A DNA stretch of 64,000 nt from Actinoplanes utahensis (GCF_016862455.1 NZ_BOMZ01000026.1:168040-232039), one strand, 5' to 3'. Positions 1-8,714 are shown, counted from the stretch's first letter. Notes: generated by a model not told the origin, from the letters alone. Numbers and translations: made by a program.

Positions 1-2
1 GT

Positions 3-611
3 GGGCCGGGGGTCTACCGGATCGCGGCGACGGGGGCCGGCGCGAAACCCGAGGTGCTGTTCCCGCGGGACTGCCGGGGTGAGGAACTGCCGGAGGAGGA
101 GGCGCCGGCGGGGGACGCCGAGGCGTCACTGAGCGAACGGCTCCGGTACGACGATGCGGTGGCGTGGTCGCCGGACGGGACCCGGATCGCGTTCCGGGGT
201 GGGGACTGCGAATCCACGTACGACGCCTGTCTCAGTATCGGGACCGTCGGGGACGGGGCGGAGAAGACCGTCGCCGCCTACGGGGGTGGGGGCCTGCAGA
301 ACAGCGGGTTCGCGGTGGTGCCGAGCTGGCGGGCGGATTCGGCGAAGTTGTCCTGGACGGCCTACCAGGAGGGTGAGACGGCGGCGGAGAACGAGCCGGT
401 GCATCTGGTGGAGTATGACGTCGCGAGCGGGAGGAAGCGGACCGTCGGCACGGCGCTGGACCGGGAGCTCTCCTACGTCGATGCGAACCGGGCCGTCGTG
501 ACCGGGCAGAACGCCGGCGGTTCCTGGGTGACCGTGCTGTGCCTGACGACGGGGAAGCGCACACCGTTCCGATCCGGGTCTCAGCCCAGCGTCCAACCGG
601 TCACTCGCTGA
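3..611 (+). CDS. Partial TolB/WD40-like beta-propeller protein (5' end outside window)
   Basis: The reading frame is open from base 3 and enters the window without a start, so only the last ~202 residues are seen. The motif AWSPDGTRIAFRG, a later WRADSAKLSWT and a VEYDVASGRKRTV strand are typical of TolB/PD40 blades (repeated 'SPDG..IAF' strands). Such proteins are usually extracytoplasmic and bind partners through the propeller face; the signal peptide or anchor would lie upstream. An internal ATG at 54 is not the true start because blade sequence (VYRIAATGAG) precedes it. The exact family and partner cannot be named. Confidence 0.75.
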   Translation, partial: GPGVYRIAATGAGAKPEVLFPRDCRGEELPEEEAPAGDAEASLSERLRYDDAVAWSPDGTRIAFRGGDCESTYDACLSIGTVGDGAEKTVAAYGGGGLQNSGFAVVPSWRADSAKLSWTAYQEGETAAENEPVHLVEYDVASGRKRTVGTALDRELSYVDANRAVVTGQNAGGSWVTVLCLTTGKRTPFRSGSQPSVQPVTR

Positions 612-970
612 ACCTGGCCGCCGGCAGCGGAGGACGAGGAACCCCGGTGCGCCTGGGCAGGGCGGCAGGAGACCAGGTGGCCCCGGGCGGGGCGGCGGGA
701 AAGGCGGTGATGTGAGCAGGGTGACCCGGTGTGCTCCGGCGGCGGCGGTGTGAGCAGGGGTGGCCCGGTGAGCCTGGGCGGTGGTGTGAGCGCGGTGAGG
801 GACCGGAGGAAGTAGCGGTGAGAGCCGCTACCGCCCGGTGGTCGCCGGTCGGTCCGGTGTCGCGCCTGCCGCGCGCGGTGGTCACGGGCGTTGTGGTCCG
901 GCGAGGGGCGGCTCACTGCGTACCGGAGGATTTCGCTGTTGAGGGGTCGGGGTTCTATCGTGGGGCCGCC
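612..970. other. 359-nt intergenic region with degenerate G-rich direct repeats
   Basis: No credible gene is seen. Short imperfect direct repeats of the form GGTGTGAGCAGGG.TG.CCCGGTG occur at about 706-730 and 745-770, with a third partial copy near 783-800, and further G-rich runs lie at 625-700. An open frame leading into trmB from 731 has no homology-like sequence and biased arginine/proline composition. The trmB promoter presumably lies between about 880 and 960. Confidence 0.5.
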
Positions 971-1651
971 ATGAGTGAGACCGAGATTGCCGCAACCAGG
1001 CCCATTCGCACTTTTCATCCGCGTCGTGGGCGGATGAGCAGCCGGCATGCGGACGCGCACGCGCTGTTGTGGCCGCGGTACGGGCTGACCGTGACCGATG
1101 GTGATCGGACTCCGCTGGATCTCGCCGGATTGTTCGGGCGGGAGGCGCCGGTGGTGCTGGAGATCGGCTTCGGGATGGGGGATGCGACCGCGGCGATGGC
1201 GGCGGCGGATCCGCAGCGCGGCTATCTCGGGGTCGAGGTGCACACGCCGGGGATCGGCAACCTGCTGGCGATGGTCGGTGAGCTCGGGCTCACCAATGTG
1301 CGGGTGGCCTGCGGGGACGCCATGCAGCTGGTGCATCGGATCGGGCCGGGGAGCCTGGACGCGGTGCACGTGTTCTTCCCGGATCCGTGGCCGAAGGCGC
1401 GGCATCACAAGCGGCGTCTGATCCAGCCGGGGAACGTCGCGGTGCTGCGGGAGCGGCTGCGCCCGGGTGGGGTGCTGCACTGTGCCACCGACTGGCCGGA
1501 GTACGGGGTGGCGATGACCGAAACCCTCGACGCGGATCCGGGGCTGCGGCGGCTGCCGGAGGGACCGCACGGGCGGCCGGAGACGAAGTTCGAGCGGCGC
1601 GGGGCGGCGGCGGGACGACCGATCACCGACCTGAGGTACACCCGGAGGTAA
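971..1651 (+). CDS. trmB: tRNA (guanine-N7-)-methyltransferase
   Basis: This 226-residue protein transfers a methyl group from S-adenosylmethionine to N7 of a tRNA guanine (usually G46 in the variable loop). The SAM-binding strand VLEIGFGMGDATAAMA, the second acidic strand GVEVHTPGIGN, the catalytic-loop motif FFPDPWPKARHHKRRL and the C-terminal P.TKFERRG (here PETKFERRG) are hallmark TrmB signatures. Length matches the family. The ATG at 971 is chosen because the frame upstream of it is unlike any TrmB N-terminus. It stands alone, followed by repeat-rich spacer before the kinase gene. Confidence 0.95.
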   Translation: MSETEIAATRPIRTFHPRRGRMSSRHADAHALLWPRYGLTVTDGDRTPLDLAGLFGREAPVVLEIGFGMGDATAAMAAADPQRGYLGVEVHTPGIGNLLAMVGELGLTNVRVACGDAMQLVHRIGPGSLDAVHVFFPDPWPKARHHKRRLIQPGNVAVLRERLRPGGVLHCATDWPEYGVAMTETLDADPGLRRLPEGPHGRPETKFERRGAAAGRPITDLRYTRR

Positions 1652-1781
1652 AGGATCACCCGGCCCAGGTACGCCCGGAAGTGAAGGACCACCCGGGCCA
1701 GGTACGCCCGGAGTGAAGGATCGTCTGGGCTGCTGGTACGCCGGATGTGACGGATCACCCGGGCGGCTGGTGCGCCCGGAA
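1619..1781. repeat. About five degenerate ~31-bp tandem repeats overlapping the 3' end of trmB
   Basis: Units share the pattern GTGAAGGATCACCCGGGC followed by CAGGTACGCCCGGA. Recognisable copies begin near 1619, 1650, 1681, 1713 and 1746, with drift in the last two. The first unit encodes the TrmB C-terminus and the others lie in the intergenic spacer. The array is too diverged and short-spaced for a CRISPR and shows no spacer diversity. Confidence 0.65.
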
Positions 1782-1859
1782 CCGAAGCCGCCATCGAAGC
1801 GGCGGCGATTTGCCGGTTTCAGCCGATTCGCGCCTCTACGCTGGAGGTGGAGGTCGGCC

Positions 1860-3998
1860 ATGCTGCGAGATGTCCCCGGCGATGCCGGACGGTCCGGAAG
1901 GACACCTGCGGCATTCGCACGCGCGGCCGCGCCTTACGGGGGGACGGCCGTCGACGAGCACCCGCGCTTGCCGGCGGCCGCCACCGAACTCTTCGGTCCC
2001 GCCCTGCACCGTGGGGTCCTGACCAGCGGTTCCGCGGATCAGCTCGCGGCGCTGACGGCCCGGGCGACGGGGGCGCCGAGCGCCTGCATCCAGTTCGCCG
2101 AGGGTGACCGGCTGCGGCTGTACGGCAGCTGGGGTGTCGCCGCCGACTGGGACGAGGTGACCGAGACCGGTCTGGACGACTCGCTCGGCGGCATCGTGAT
2201 GCGTTCCGGGCAGGCGCTGCTGATCCGGGACGCCGGTGACGACGACCGGGTTCCGGACGGGGTGCTGCGCCGGGACGGTGGCGCCTACCTGGGGGTTCCG
2301 GTGCACGACCGGATGGGTCTGGTGCTCGGCGTGTGCTGCGCCTACGACCATCGGCCCCGGGAGTGGACGCCGGAGCAGGTCGCGGCGGTGGCGGAGGCGG
2401 CCGACGTGGCGATGCTGCTGATCGGCGAGCAACTGGCCCGGCACGAGCTGGAACAGCAGCACCGGTTCCTGGACGCGGTGCTGGACAGCCTGCACGACGG
2501 GGTGAGCGCGTGCGACGCCGACGGGCAGGTGGTGTTCGTCAACGAGCGGATGCGCAAGCTCTGGGGCGACCTGCCGGTGCACGACGTGACGGGGCTGACC
2601 GACGCGTCCGGGTTGCCGTTGCCGGAGCAGGAGCTGGGGCTGTTCCGGGCGTTGCGCGGCGAGCAGGTTCGCGACACGCCGATCGCGGCGCATCACGGGC
2701 GGCGGACCCGGTTCTTCCTGATGGACGCGCAGCCGATCCACGGGCCGGACGGCCGGGTGGTCGGCGCGGTGCAGGCGGTGCAGGACGTGACCCGGCAGCG
2801 GCGCGCGGAACGGTTCCGCAGCTGTGAGCTGGCGGTGACGACGGCGCTGGCGGAGGCGCCGAGCATCGAGGCGGCGGGCCCGCGGGTGCTGGCGGCGGTG
2901 GTCGCGACCCTGGACTGGGTGCACGCCGAGCTGTGGACGGTCGACGACGGGACGATCCGGGCGGCGGCGCGGTGGAGCGCCCCGGGCCGGCCGTCGGGGG
3001 TTCCGGTGCCGGAGCGCCTGGCGTACGGGCAGGGTCTGGCCGGGCGGGCCTGGCAGGTGGACAAGCCGCTGTGGATCCGGGACGTGGGCCGCCCGCAGAG
3101 CCTGATCTCGCCGGACACCTCGGCGGATCTGCTGCACACCGCCCTGGCGGTTCCGGTGCACGACGGCACGGGGACGATCGGGGTGCTGACCGTCTTCGCG
3201 GACTCGGTCGAGGATCCGGAGGACGAGCTGCTCGCGCTGATGTCGGGGATCGCCGCGCATCTGGGGCAGTTCGTGGAGCGGCGCCGGGTGGAGGATCTGC
3301 AACGGCAGCTGACCCGGAGCAAGAACGAGTACCTGGGGCTGATCGGTCACGAGCTGCGGACCCCGCTCACGTCGATCAGCGCCTACACCGAGCTGCTGCG
3401 GGAGGCGGACGAGGCGACCCTGGTCCGGGACGGGCCCCGGCTGATCAAGGTGATCGAACGGAACACCAATCAGCTGCGGGAGATCATCAACGAGTTGCTG
3501 GAGCTGTCGGCGCTGGACGCGGGGCACGCGGACGTACGGCGTACCCCGATGGATCTCGCCGCCGTGGTCCGGGACGTGGTGGACCGTACCCGTGACGCGA
3601 TCGACGGCGCCCCGGTGATCATCGACGCGGATCTGCCGGGCGAGCTGATCGTGCCGGGTGACCGGGACCGGCTGCGGCACATCGTGGAGAACCTGCTGGG
3701 CAGCGCGGTCCGGTTCAGCCCGGACGGCGGCCGGGTCGGGGTGTCGCTGCGCAGCACGGGACGGGCCGCCGAGCTGGCCGTCTCGGACGCGGCCGCCGAC
3801 GTGCCGTGGGCCGAGCGGGAGCAGATGTTCACCGGCCATTTCCGGACGGCGCGCGGCCACGACCGGACCCTGCCGGGCAGCGGGCTGGGCCTGACCCTGA
3901 GCCGGGCGGTGGTGGAGAGGCATCAGGGCAGCATCGAGCTGACCGGCGGCGACTCCGGGACGACGGTGCTGGTCCGGCTGCCGCTGGAGGTGCGCTGA
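1860..3998 (+). CDS. GAF-PAS-GAF sensor histidine kinase with degenerate ATP-binding domain
   Basis: A 712-residue soluble sensor: GAF (about 35-190), PAS (about 200-310), GAF (about 320-475), HisKA (about 485-555) and a HATPase-like region (about 595-710). The phosphoacceptor box GHELRTPLTSIS is intact with His497. The N-box reads ENLLGSAVRFSP, placing Ser615 where the metal-binding Asn is expected. The G1 box DxGxG is replaced by DAAAD (643-647). The G2 box GSGLGLTLS is retained. Catalytic ATP use is therefore doubtful, although phosphotransfer or phosphatase function could persist. ATG 1860 is chosen for the GGAGG six bases upstream; the frame is open further upstream through repeat sequence. 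No response regulator is adjacent. No membrane segment is visible. Confidence 0.85.
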   Translation: MLRDVPGDAGRSGRTPAAFARAAAPYGGTAVDEHPRLPAAATELFGPALHRGVLTSGSADQLAALTARATGAPSACIQFAEGDRLRLYGSWGVAADWDEVTETGLDDSLGGIVMRSGQALLIRDAGDDDRVPDGVLRRDGGAYLGVPVHDRMGLVLGVCCAYDHRPREWTPEQVAAVAEAADVAMLLIGEQLARHELEQQHRFLDAVLDSLHDGVSACDADGQVVFVNERMRKLWGDLPVHDVTGLTDASGLPLPEQELGLFRALRGEQVRDTPIAAHHGRRTRFFLMDAQPIHGPDGRVVGAVQAVQDVTRQRRAERFRSCELAVTTALAEAPSIEAAGPRVLAAVVATLDWVHAELWTVDDGTIRAAARWSAPGRPSGVPVPERLAYGQGLAGRAWQVDKPLWIRDVGRPQSLISPDTSADLLHTALAVPVHDGTGTIGVLTVFADSVEDPEDELLALMSGIAAHLGQFVERRRVEDLQRQLTRSKNEYLGLIGHELRTPLTSISAYTELLREADEATLVRDGPRLIKVIERNTNQLREIINELLELSALDAGHADVRRTPMDLAAVVRDVVDRTRDAIDGAPVIIDADLPGELIVPGDRDRLRHIVENLLGSAVRFSPDGGRVGVSLRSTGRAAELAVSDAAADVPWAEREQMFTGHFRTARGHDRTLPGSGLGLTLSRAVVERHQGSIELTGGDSGTTVLVRLPLEVR

Positions 3999-4002
3999 CC
4001 GC

Positions 4003-4578
4003 TCAGTCGGAGGTGGGCCGGCCACGCCGTTCGATGTCGCGGTGGACCTCCGGGTCCCACTTGGAGGCGTCCCAGTCCTCGCTGGTGACGATCGACCGGC
4101 TACTGCCGCCGAGGTCGGCCCGGCCGGTTTCGCGGCGCACCCGGGTCCGGGTGGCGACCACCCCGGCGATCAGTGCCAGCCAGCCGGCGAGGCGCAGCCC
4201 GGCCAGGACCACTCCGGGCAGCGCCAGCAGGTAGCTCAGGCTGATCAGCAGCAGGGTCACGAAGAGGCCGCCGTATCCGGCGAGGCCGGGGCCACTGGGT
4301 GACACCCGGTGCGCGCTGATGATCCAGACGATCGTGGAGATCAGCAGGCCGATGACACAGACCCAGGTCACCAGCCCGAGCGCCATCATGCCGATCAGGA
4401 CGCCGCTCTGGGTGCCGGGTGTGGCCGGATCGGCGCCGCTCCCCAGCACGGCCACCACGAACAGCGCCGCCGCCAGGGAGACCAGCAGGAAGCCGATGCT
4501 GAACCGGATCACCCGGCGGGTCGCCAGGGCGAACTGCTCCAGGTTGCCCTCGTGCGGCGGCAGGTTCTCGTAGCTCAT
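4003..4578 (-). CDS. Four-TM membrane protein of unknown function
   Basis: This 191-residue protein begins MSYENLPPHEGN with a strong GGGGAGGA ribosome-binding site. It has four hydrophobic segments (about 25-50, 65-90, 105-128, 130-150), arranged as two hairpins, then a charged cytoplasmic tail rich in Arg/Asp (about 155-191). I do not recognise a named family. Its stop lies four bases from the stop of the convergent histidine kinase gene. The end of the upstream hairpin (4586-4623) overlaps its Shine-Dalgarno G-run, so translation may be affected by that structure. Confidence 0.75.
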   Translation of the reverse strand: MSYENLPPHEGNLEQFALATRRVIRFSIGFLLVSLAAALFVVAVLGSGADPATPGTQSGVLIGMMALGLVTWVCVIGLLISTIVWIISAHRVSPSGPGLAGYGGLFVTLLLISLSYLLALPGVVLAGLRLAGWLALIAGVVATRTRVRRETGRADLGGSSRSIVTSEDWDASKWDPEVHRDIERRGRPTSD

Positions 4579-4585
4579 GAGTCCT

Positions 4586-4623
4586 CCCCGGTCGATCGGG
4601 ACATTGTCGCCGATCGACCGGGG
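4586..4623 (-). terminator. Perfect 14-bp stem hairpin after ggt, abutting the next RBS
   Basis: Arms CCCCGGTCGATCGG (4586-4599) and CCGATCGACCGGGG (4610-4623) pair perfectly around a 10-nt loop. On the minus strand it follows the ggt stop by 11 bases and runs into the GGGGAGGA ribosome-binding site of the downstream membrane-protein gene. There is no U-tract. It could be a terminator or stabilising 3' end for ggt or a structure masking the downstream RBS. Confidence 0.65.
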
Positions 4624-4634
4624 AACGACGAATC

Positions 4635-6434
4635 TCAGCGGGTGGGGTGCACCACGGCCGCCGCGCCGCCACCACGGCGGACCGGTTCGGCGGTGGCGAT
4701 GAAGCCGCCGCCGCGGGTGAACTCGATGGCGGTGGCCGCGCCGAGTTCGGCGACGTCCGGGCCGAAGGTGTGGCCGCGGGCGGTCAGCTGCGGCCCGTAG
4801 GTGGTGCGGAACGCCGGTTCGGCCTGGATCCCGGCGCTGTTGCGCTGTGAGGCGCGCGGCGCGGCCATCGCCTGCGGCAGGGTCATGCCCAGGTCGATCC
4901 GGTTGACCAGCACCTGCAGGACGGTGGTGATGATGCTGGCGCCGCCGGGCGAGCCGAGCGCCAGGAACGGCTTGCCGCCCTTGAGCACGATGGTCGGCGA
5001 CATCGAGCTGCGCGGCCGCTTGCCGGGGCCCGGCAGGTTGGGGTCGGGCGCGGCGCCCTGGGTCGGCGCGAAGTTGAAGTCGGTCAGCTCGTTGTTGAGG
5101 AGGAAGCCGCGGCCCGGCACGACCATCGCGTTGCCGCCGGTGGCCTCCAGGGTGAAGGTGTACTCGACGACGTTGCCCCAGCGGTCGGCGACGGTCAGGT
5201 TGCTGGTGCTCTGGCCCTCCTCGACCTTGCCGCCGGTGGTGGCGGTGGCGCATCCGGACCCGTTCAGGTCGCCGGGCGGGACCGGCTTGGTGAGCGCGGT
5301 GGTGCGGCTGATCTCGCAGGCCCGCTGCGCGGCCCACCGATCCGAGATCAACTTCTTGAGGACCTCCTTCTCGGTGTACGCCCCCACGTACCGATTCCGG
5401 TCGGCGAAGGCCAGGGCCGACGATTCGAGGTAGTAGTGCAGCTTGTCGGCGGTGGTCGCGGACTTCGGCAGCCCCGCCTCGATGATGTTCAGCGCCTCGC
5501 CGACCGCGGTGCCGCCGCTGGACGGCGTGGACATGCCGTAGAGGGTGAGGCCGCGGTAGTCGGAGCGGGTCGGCGCCGGGAACCGCAGGCGGTACGCCGC
5601 CAGGTCGGCCTCGGTCAGGACACCGGGCCGGATCGGGTACGCCCACGTGCCGACCGGCTCGGCGGCCAGTGGCGGGCGCTGCACGGTCTCGACGATGTCC
5701 TCGGCGAGCGCCCCGCGATAGAAGGCGCCGGCGCCTCGCTTGCCGAGGAGGCGGTAGGTGGCCGCCATGTCCGGGTTGCGCTGGATCGAGCCGACCGCCG
5801 GCGGCTGCCCGCCCGGCAGGTACAGCTTCTTCGTCGACTCGAACTGACCGAACGCGCCGGCGATGTCGGCGATCTGCTGGCGGAACGTGGCGTCGACGAC
5901 GAACCCGCGCTCGGCGAGCCGGGCGGCCGGCTCCAGCGCGGCGCCCAGCGACCGGGTGCCCCACCTCTTCAGCGCGGTCTCCCAGGTGGCGGGTGTGCCG
6001 GGGACCCCGGCGGAGAGGCCGCTGACGCGGGCCTCGTTGAAGTCGTACGGCAAGCCGTCCGCCGGGTCGATGAAGTACTTCTCGGTGGCCGCGGCGGGCG
6101 CCGTCTCCCGCCCGTCGATGGTGGAGACCGTCCGGGACCGGGCGTCGTAGTAGACGAAGAAGCCGCCACCACCGATGCCGGCCGAGAACGGCTCGGTGAC
6201 CCCGATGGCCGCGGCGGCGGCGACGGCCGCGTCCACCGCGTTGCCGCCACGCCGCAGCACGTCGAGGCCGATGGCGGTGGCGTCGGCGTCGACGGTGGAC
6301 ACGGCCCCGCCGTAGCCGGTGGCGGTGGGGACCTTCGGCGGGGCGGTGTGACCTCCCGCATGGGCCGGTGGGGACGCGACCGCGACACCCAGGGTGGTCA
6401 GGGACAGCGCTGTCAGCGCGGGCAGGAGCCGCAT
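4635..6434 (-). CDS. ggt: Secreted gamma-glutamyltransferase
   Basis: A 599-residue Ntn-hydrolase proenzyme that cleaves gamma-glutamyl amide bonds or transfers the group to amino acids and peptides. Residues 1-26 (MRLLPALTALSLTTLG...AHA) form a signal peptide. GYGGAVSTVDADATAIGLDVLRRGGNAVDAA and GIGGGGFFVYYD match the large-subunit N-terminus. The autoprocessing region reads GQSTSNLTVADRWGN, with Thr410 at the nucleophile position; the usual TTH is TSN here. PGRGFLLNNELTDFN and SMSPTIVLKGGKP follow in the small subunit. ATG 6434 is preceded by GGAGGG. It is 70 bp downstream of a secreted peptidase gene, suggesting extracellular peptide use. Confidence 0.93.
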   Translation of the reverse strand: MRLLPALTALSLTTLGVAVASPPAHAGGHTAPPKVPTATGYGGAVSTVDADATAIGLDVLRRGGNAVDAAVAAAAAIGVTEPFSAGIGGGGFFVYYDARSRTVSTIDGRETAPAAATEKYFIDPADGLPYDFNEARVSGLSAGVPGTPATWETALKRWGTRSLGAALEPAARLAERGFVVDATFRQQIADIAGAFGQFESTKKLYLPGGQPPAVGSIQRNPDMAATYRLLGKRGAGAFYRGALAEDIVETVQRPPLAAEPVGTWAYPIRPGVLTEADLAAYRLRFPAPTRSDYRGLTLYGMSTPSSGGTAVGEALNIIEAGLPKSATTADKLHYYLESSALAFADRNRYVGAYTEKEVLKKLISDRWAAQRACEISRTTALTKPVPPGDLNGSGCATATTGGKVEEGQSTSNLTVADRWGNVVEYTFTLEATGGNAMVVPGRGFLLNNELTDFNFAPTQGAAPDPNLPGPGKRPRSSMSPTIVLKGGKPFLALGSPGGASIITTVLQVLVNRIDLGMTLPQAMAAPRASQRNSAGIQAEPAFRTTYGPQLTARGHTFGPDVAELGAATAIEFTRGGGFIATAEPVRRGGGAAAVVHPTR

Positions 6435-6504
6435 CAGCCCTCCAGGTTGGACAATGTCGGTCGTCCATCCCTGCCTACCGGTGATCGGACAGGGACACAA
6501 CCTC

Positions 6505-8025
6505 TCAACCGACGCCGAACGGCTTCGGTTCGATCGCCGGGCAGGTGGCGTCCGCCGCCGGCAGGGTCAGGTCGGTGAGGTAACGGTCCACGGCGGCGCT
6601 CACGCAGTCGCTGTGGCTGTACGCGACGTGCCCCCAGCCCTGGTAGGTGAGCAGCCGGGCGGACGGGCCGAGCTGGCGGGCCACCCGCTGCGCCCAGGGG
6701 TAGGCGGTGGCCGGGTCGTACCGGGCGTTGACCAGCAGCACCGGCCCGGCCGCGGCCGGGATCGGGCGCTGCGGGTTGACCGGGGCCTCCCGGCGGCCGA
6801 GACAGCCGGAGACGGCGGTCAGCGCGAGCGGGGAGGCGCGCATCTGCGGGGCGCGGGCGGCCATCGCCCGCAGCTTGTCCCGGAACCCGCCGAAGCCGCC
6901 GGCCGGCAGCGCCCAGTCCTGGCAGATGACCGCCGGGAAGCTGTGCGGGGTGAGATCCTCGGCCCGGCTCCGGGCGGCCCGGGCCACCGGGGTGGCGGCC
7001 GGCTCGTACGCCTCCTTGAGGTAGTACGCGAACGAGTACCACTGCGGGTCGTAGAACGCGCTGAACGCCGCCGACACCAGATCCCAGGCGCTGAGCCGGT
7101 CCGGCGGGTCGTACGGGCTGATCAGCTTCCCGGCCGCCGCCCGCTTCATCAGCTCGGCCCAGATCGCCTTGATGTCGCGGCCGCGCAGCACACACCGGCT
7201 GTCCCGGGCGCACCACGCCACGAACTGGTCGAACGCGTTCTGCACCGCCTCCGCGGTCTGGGTCAGGAACGCGTCCACCCCGGCGCTGTGGTCCATCACG
7301 CTGTCCAGCACCAGGGCCCGCAGCCGGTCCGGGTAGCGCTCGGCGTAGAGCTGCCCGATCAGGGTTCCGTAGGACGCGCCGTAGAAGCTGACCCGCGGCT
7401 CGCCGAGAGCGATCCGGACCGCCTCCATGTCCCGGACCACACTGAGCGTGTCCGCGTGGTCGTAGATCAGGCCGCTGCGGCCGGCGCAGTCCGCGGCCAG
7501 GCGCCGGTTGTGGTCCTCGGCGCGGCGGAACTGGTCCTCGGTGGTGAACAGCGGCTCGGGTTTCGCGTCGACCAGGTCCTGATCGCACAGGATCGGGGCG
7601 CTGCGGCCGACACCGCGCGGGTCGATGCCGACGATGTCGAACCGGCGGCGCACCTCGGAGTGGAAGAACTCGTGGTCGAGAGCCATGTTGAGAGCCGAGA
7701 CACCGGGGCCGCCCGGGTTGACCATCAGGACGCCGAGGCGGGCCTTCGGGTCGGTGGCGGGGCTCCGGGCCAGATGCAGGTCGAAGTGCTCGCCGAGCGG
7801 GGCGGTCCAGTCGACCGGGACGCTCATCGTGCCGCACTGGACCTTGTCGTCCTCGGGGCAGGGCTTCCAGCGGATCGGGCCGGCGGCGGCCTCGTGGCGC
7901 AGGACCCGGGGCGGCGTGCCCAGAGCCCGGTCGGCCAGGGCCGGTTGTGGCGCGTACCCGAGAAGGGTCGTACAGGTGAAGATCGCGGCCATGACCGGCC
8001 GTGCCAGAGCTCGCATCGGCCTCAT
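6505..8025 (-). CDS. Secreted tripeptidyl-aminopeptidase-like alpha/beta hydrolase
   Basis: A 506-residue exported serine hydrolase. An N-terminal hydrophobic stretch (about 10-30) ends near PALA, giving a signal peptide. The oxyanion region VLMVNPGGPGVSA, Rossmann-like DIVGIDPRGVGRSAP, the nucleophile elbow YGASYGTLIGQLYAERYP, the acid region NARYDPATAYPWA and the His region YQGWGHVAYSHSDCV are typical of actinobacterial SlpD/TAP-type peptidases that remove N-terminal peptides. Length fits the family. The downstream ggt suggests a shared role in extracellular peptide breakdown. A second in-frame Met four residues in is an equally possible start. Confidence 0.9.
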   Translation of the reverse strand: MRPMRALARPVMAAIFTCTTLLGYAPQPALADRALGTPPRVLRHEAAAGPIRWKPCPEDDKVQCGTMSVPVDWTAPLGEHFDLHLARSPATDPKARLGVLMVNPGGPGVSALNMALDHEFFHSEVRRRFDIVGIDPRGVGRSAPILCDQDLVDAKPEPLFTTEDQFRRAEDHNRRLAADCAGRSGLIYDHADTLSVVRDMEAVRIALGEPRVSFYGASYGTLIGQLYAERYPDRLRALVLDSVMDHSAGVDAFLTQTAEAVQNAFDQFVAWCARDSRCVLRGRDIKAIWAELMKRAAAGKLISPYDPPDRLSAWDLVSAAFSAFYDPQWYSFAYYLKEAYEPAATPVARAARSRAEDLTPHSFPAVICQDWALPAGGFGGFRDKLRAMAARAPQMRASPLALTAVSGCLGRREAPVNPQRPIPAAAGPVLLVNARYDPATAYPWAQRVARQLGPSARLLTYQGWGHVAYSHSDCVSAAVDRYLTDLTLPAADATCPAIEPKPFGVG

Positions 8026-8097
8026 CTTGGGCCGCCTTCACCGGAAGAATCCGGTGAACGGTGGCATTTTCCGCATTTAGGTCACATGACGGTATGT

Positions 8098-8133
8098 GAG
8101 GGTCGCCGTGGCGCCGTTGCCACGGCGACCCTC
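8098..8133 (-). terminator. Perfect 15-bp stem hairpin
   Basis: Arms 8098-8112 (GAGGGTCGCCGTGGC) and 8119-8133 pair perfectly around a six-base loop. It lies 10 bases after the stop of the minus-strand gene 8144-8386 and before the hydrolase gene, so it most likely ends that transcript. No clear U-run follows. Confidence 0.7.
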
Positions 8134-8143
8134 CCCCGGCCCG

Positions 8144-8386
8144 TCAGCGGCCCGGGGGCAATGCGGAGATGGCGGACGCGTACTGCGCGATCTGGCGTTT
8201 GTTCGGCACCACGCCGTACACCCGCAGCTGGTCCTGGATCTCCAGTTTGATGTCGTCCTCCGGGCGGCCGCGATGGGTCTGCATCACCTGGTTGACGACG
8301 TGGTCGACACGTAGTTGCATCTGCCAGCCCACCGGGCGGCGGGAGGCGCCGCCGGTGAGGCCGCTGAGAGCGGTGAGGGGGTTCAT
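8144..8386 (-). CDS. Small conserved hypothetical protein
   Basis: An 80-residue soluble protein, MNPLTALSGLTGG..., with a charged helical body (DHVVNQVMQTHRGRPEDDIKLEIQDQL) and C-terminal VPNKRQIAQYASAISAL. The composition and even residue distribution argue for a real gene, but I do not recognise a domain. ATG 8386 is chosen because it follows the hairpin at 8407-8437; a GTG at 8464 would overlap the upstream gene and read through that hairpin. The ribosome-binding site (GGGGCGGGC) is weak. Confidence 0.6.
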   Translation of the reverse strand: MNPLTALSGLTGGASRRPVGWQMQLRVDHVVNQVMQTHRGRPEDDIKLEIQDQLRVYGVVPNKRQIAQYASAISALPPGR

Positions 8387-8406
8387 GCCCGCCCCATCGG
8401 TCGCGT

Positions 8407-8437
8407 GAGGGCCCGAGTTGACGATTCGCGGGCCCTC
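8407..8437 (-). terminator. 9-bp inverted repeat after the two-TM gene
   Basis: GAGGGCCCG (8407-8415) pairs with CGGGCCCTC (8429-8437) across a 13-nt loop. It follows the stop of the symporter-associated small membrane gene on the minus strand. It plausibly separates the symporter operon from the next small gene. Confidence 0.5.
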
Positions 8438-8450
8438 GGCACCACCATCG

Positions 8451-8714
8451 CTACTCAGGCGCACCCGGCCGGACCTCAGCGTCCTCCTCCGGCGGCTCGG
8501 GCGGCGGGTTCAGCCGCAGCCAGAGCAGCATCAGCAGGCCGAGGGCGAGCATGCCCAGGCCCATCCAGAGATTGATGCGTACGCCCTGCGCCTTCTCCAG
8601 TTCGGCGGAGTCGTCGAAGAAGCCGATCAGGGTGACGATCACGCCGTACACCACGAACAGGCCGCCGATCACCCGCCGCACGTCGAACAGCCGCGCGAGT
8701 TTGCGCTGCGCCAT
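8451..8714 (-). CDS. Two-TM small membrane protein downstream of SSS symporter
   Basis: An 87-residue protein with two hydrophobic segments (about 14-35 and 48-68) and a Pro/Glu-rich C-terminal tail (NPPPEPPEEDAE). Start ATG 8714 has a good GAGGAGCTG site. It sits 47 bases downstream of a sodium:solute symporter in the same direction. Small two-helix partners of transporters are common, so an accessory role is inferred only from position and topology. Confidence 0.7.
   Translation of the reverse strand: MAQRKLARLFDVRRVIGGLFVVYGVIVTLIGFFDDSAELEKAQGVRINLWMGLGMLALGLLMLLWLRLNPPPEPPEEDAEVRPGAPE

Noticed and set aside
1836..4025. A 729-codon open frame antisense to the histidine kinase
   Set aside because: It mirrors the kinase codons, is His/Arg/Pro/Gln-rich and shows no domain; it is a by-product of third-position GC bias.
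4003..6468. A single 821-residue protein covering ggt and the four-TM gene
   Set aside because: The upstream two thirds is out of frame with the real ggt; only the C-terminal part from ATG 4578 is credible, and a strong hairpin and RBS lie between.
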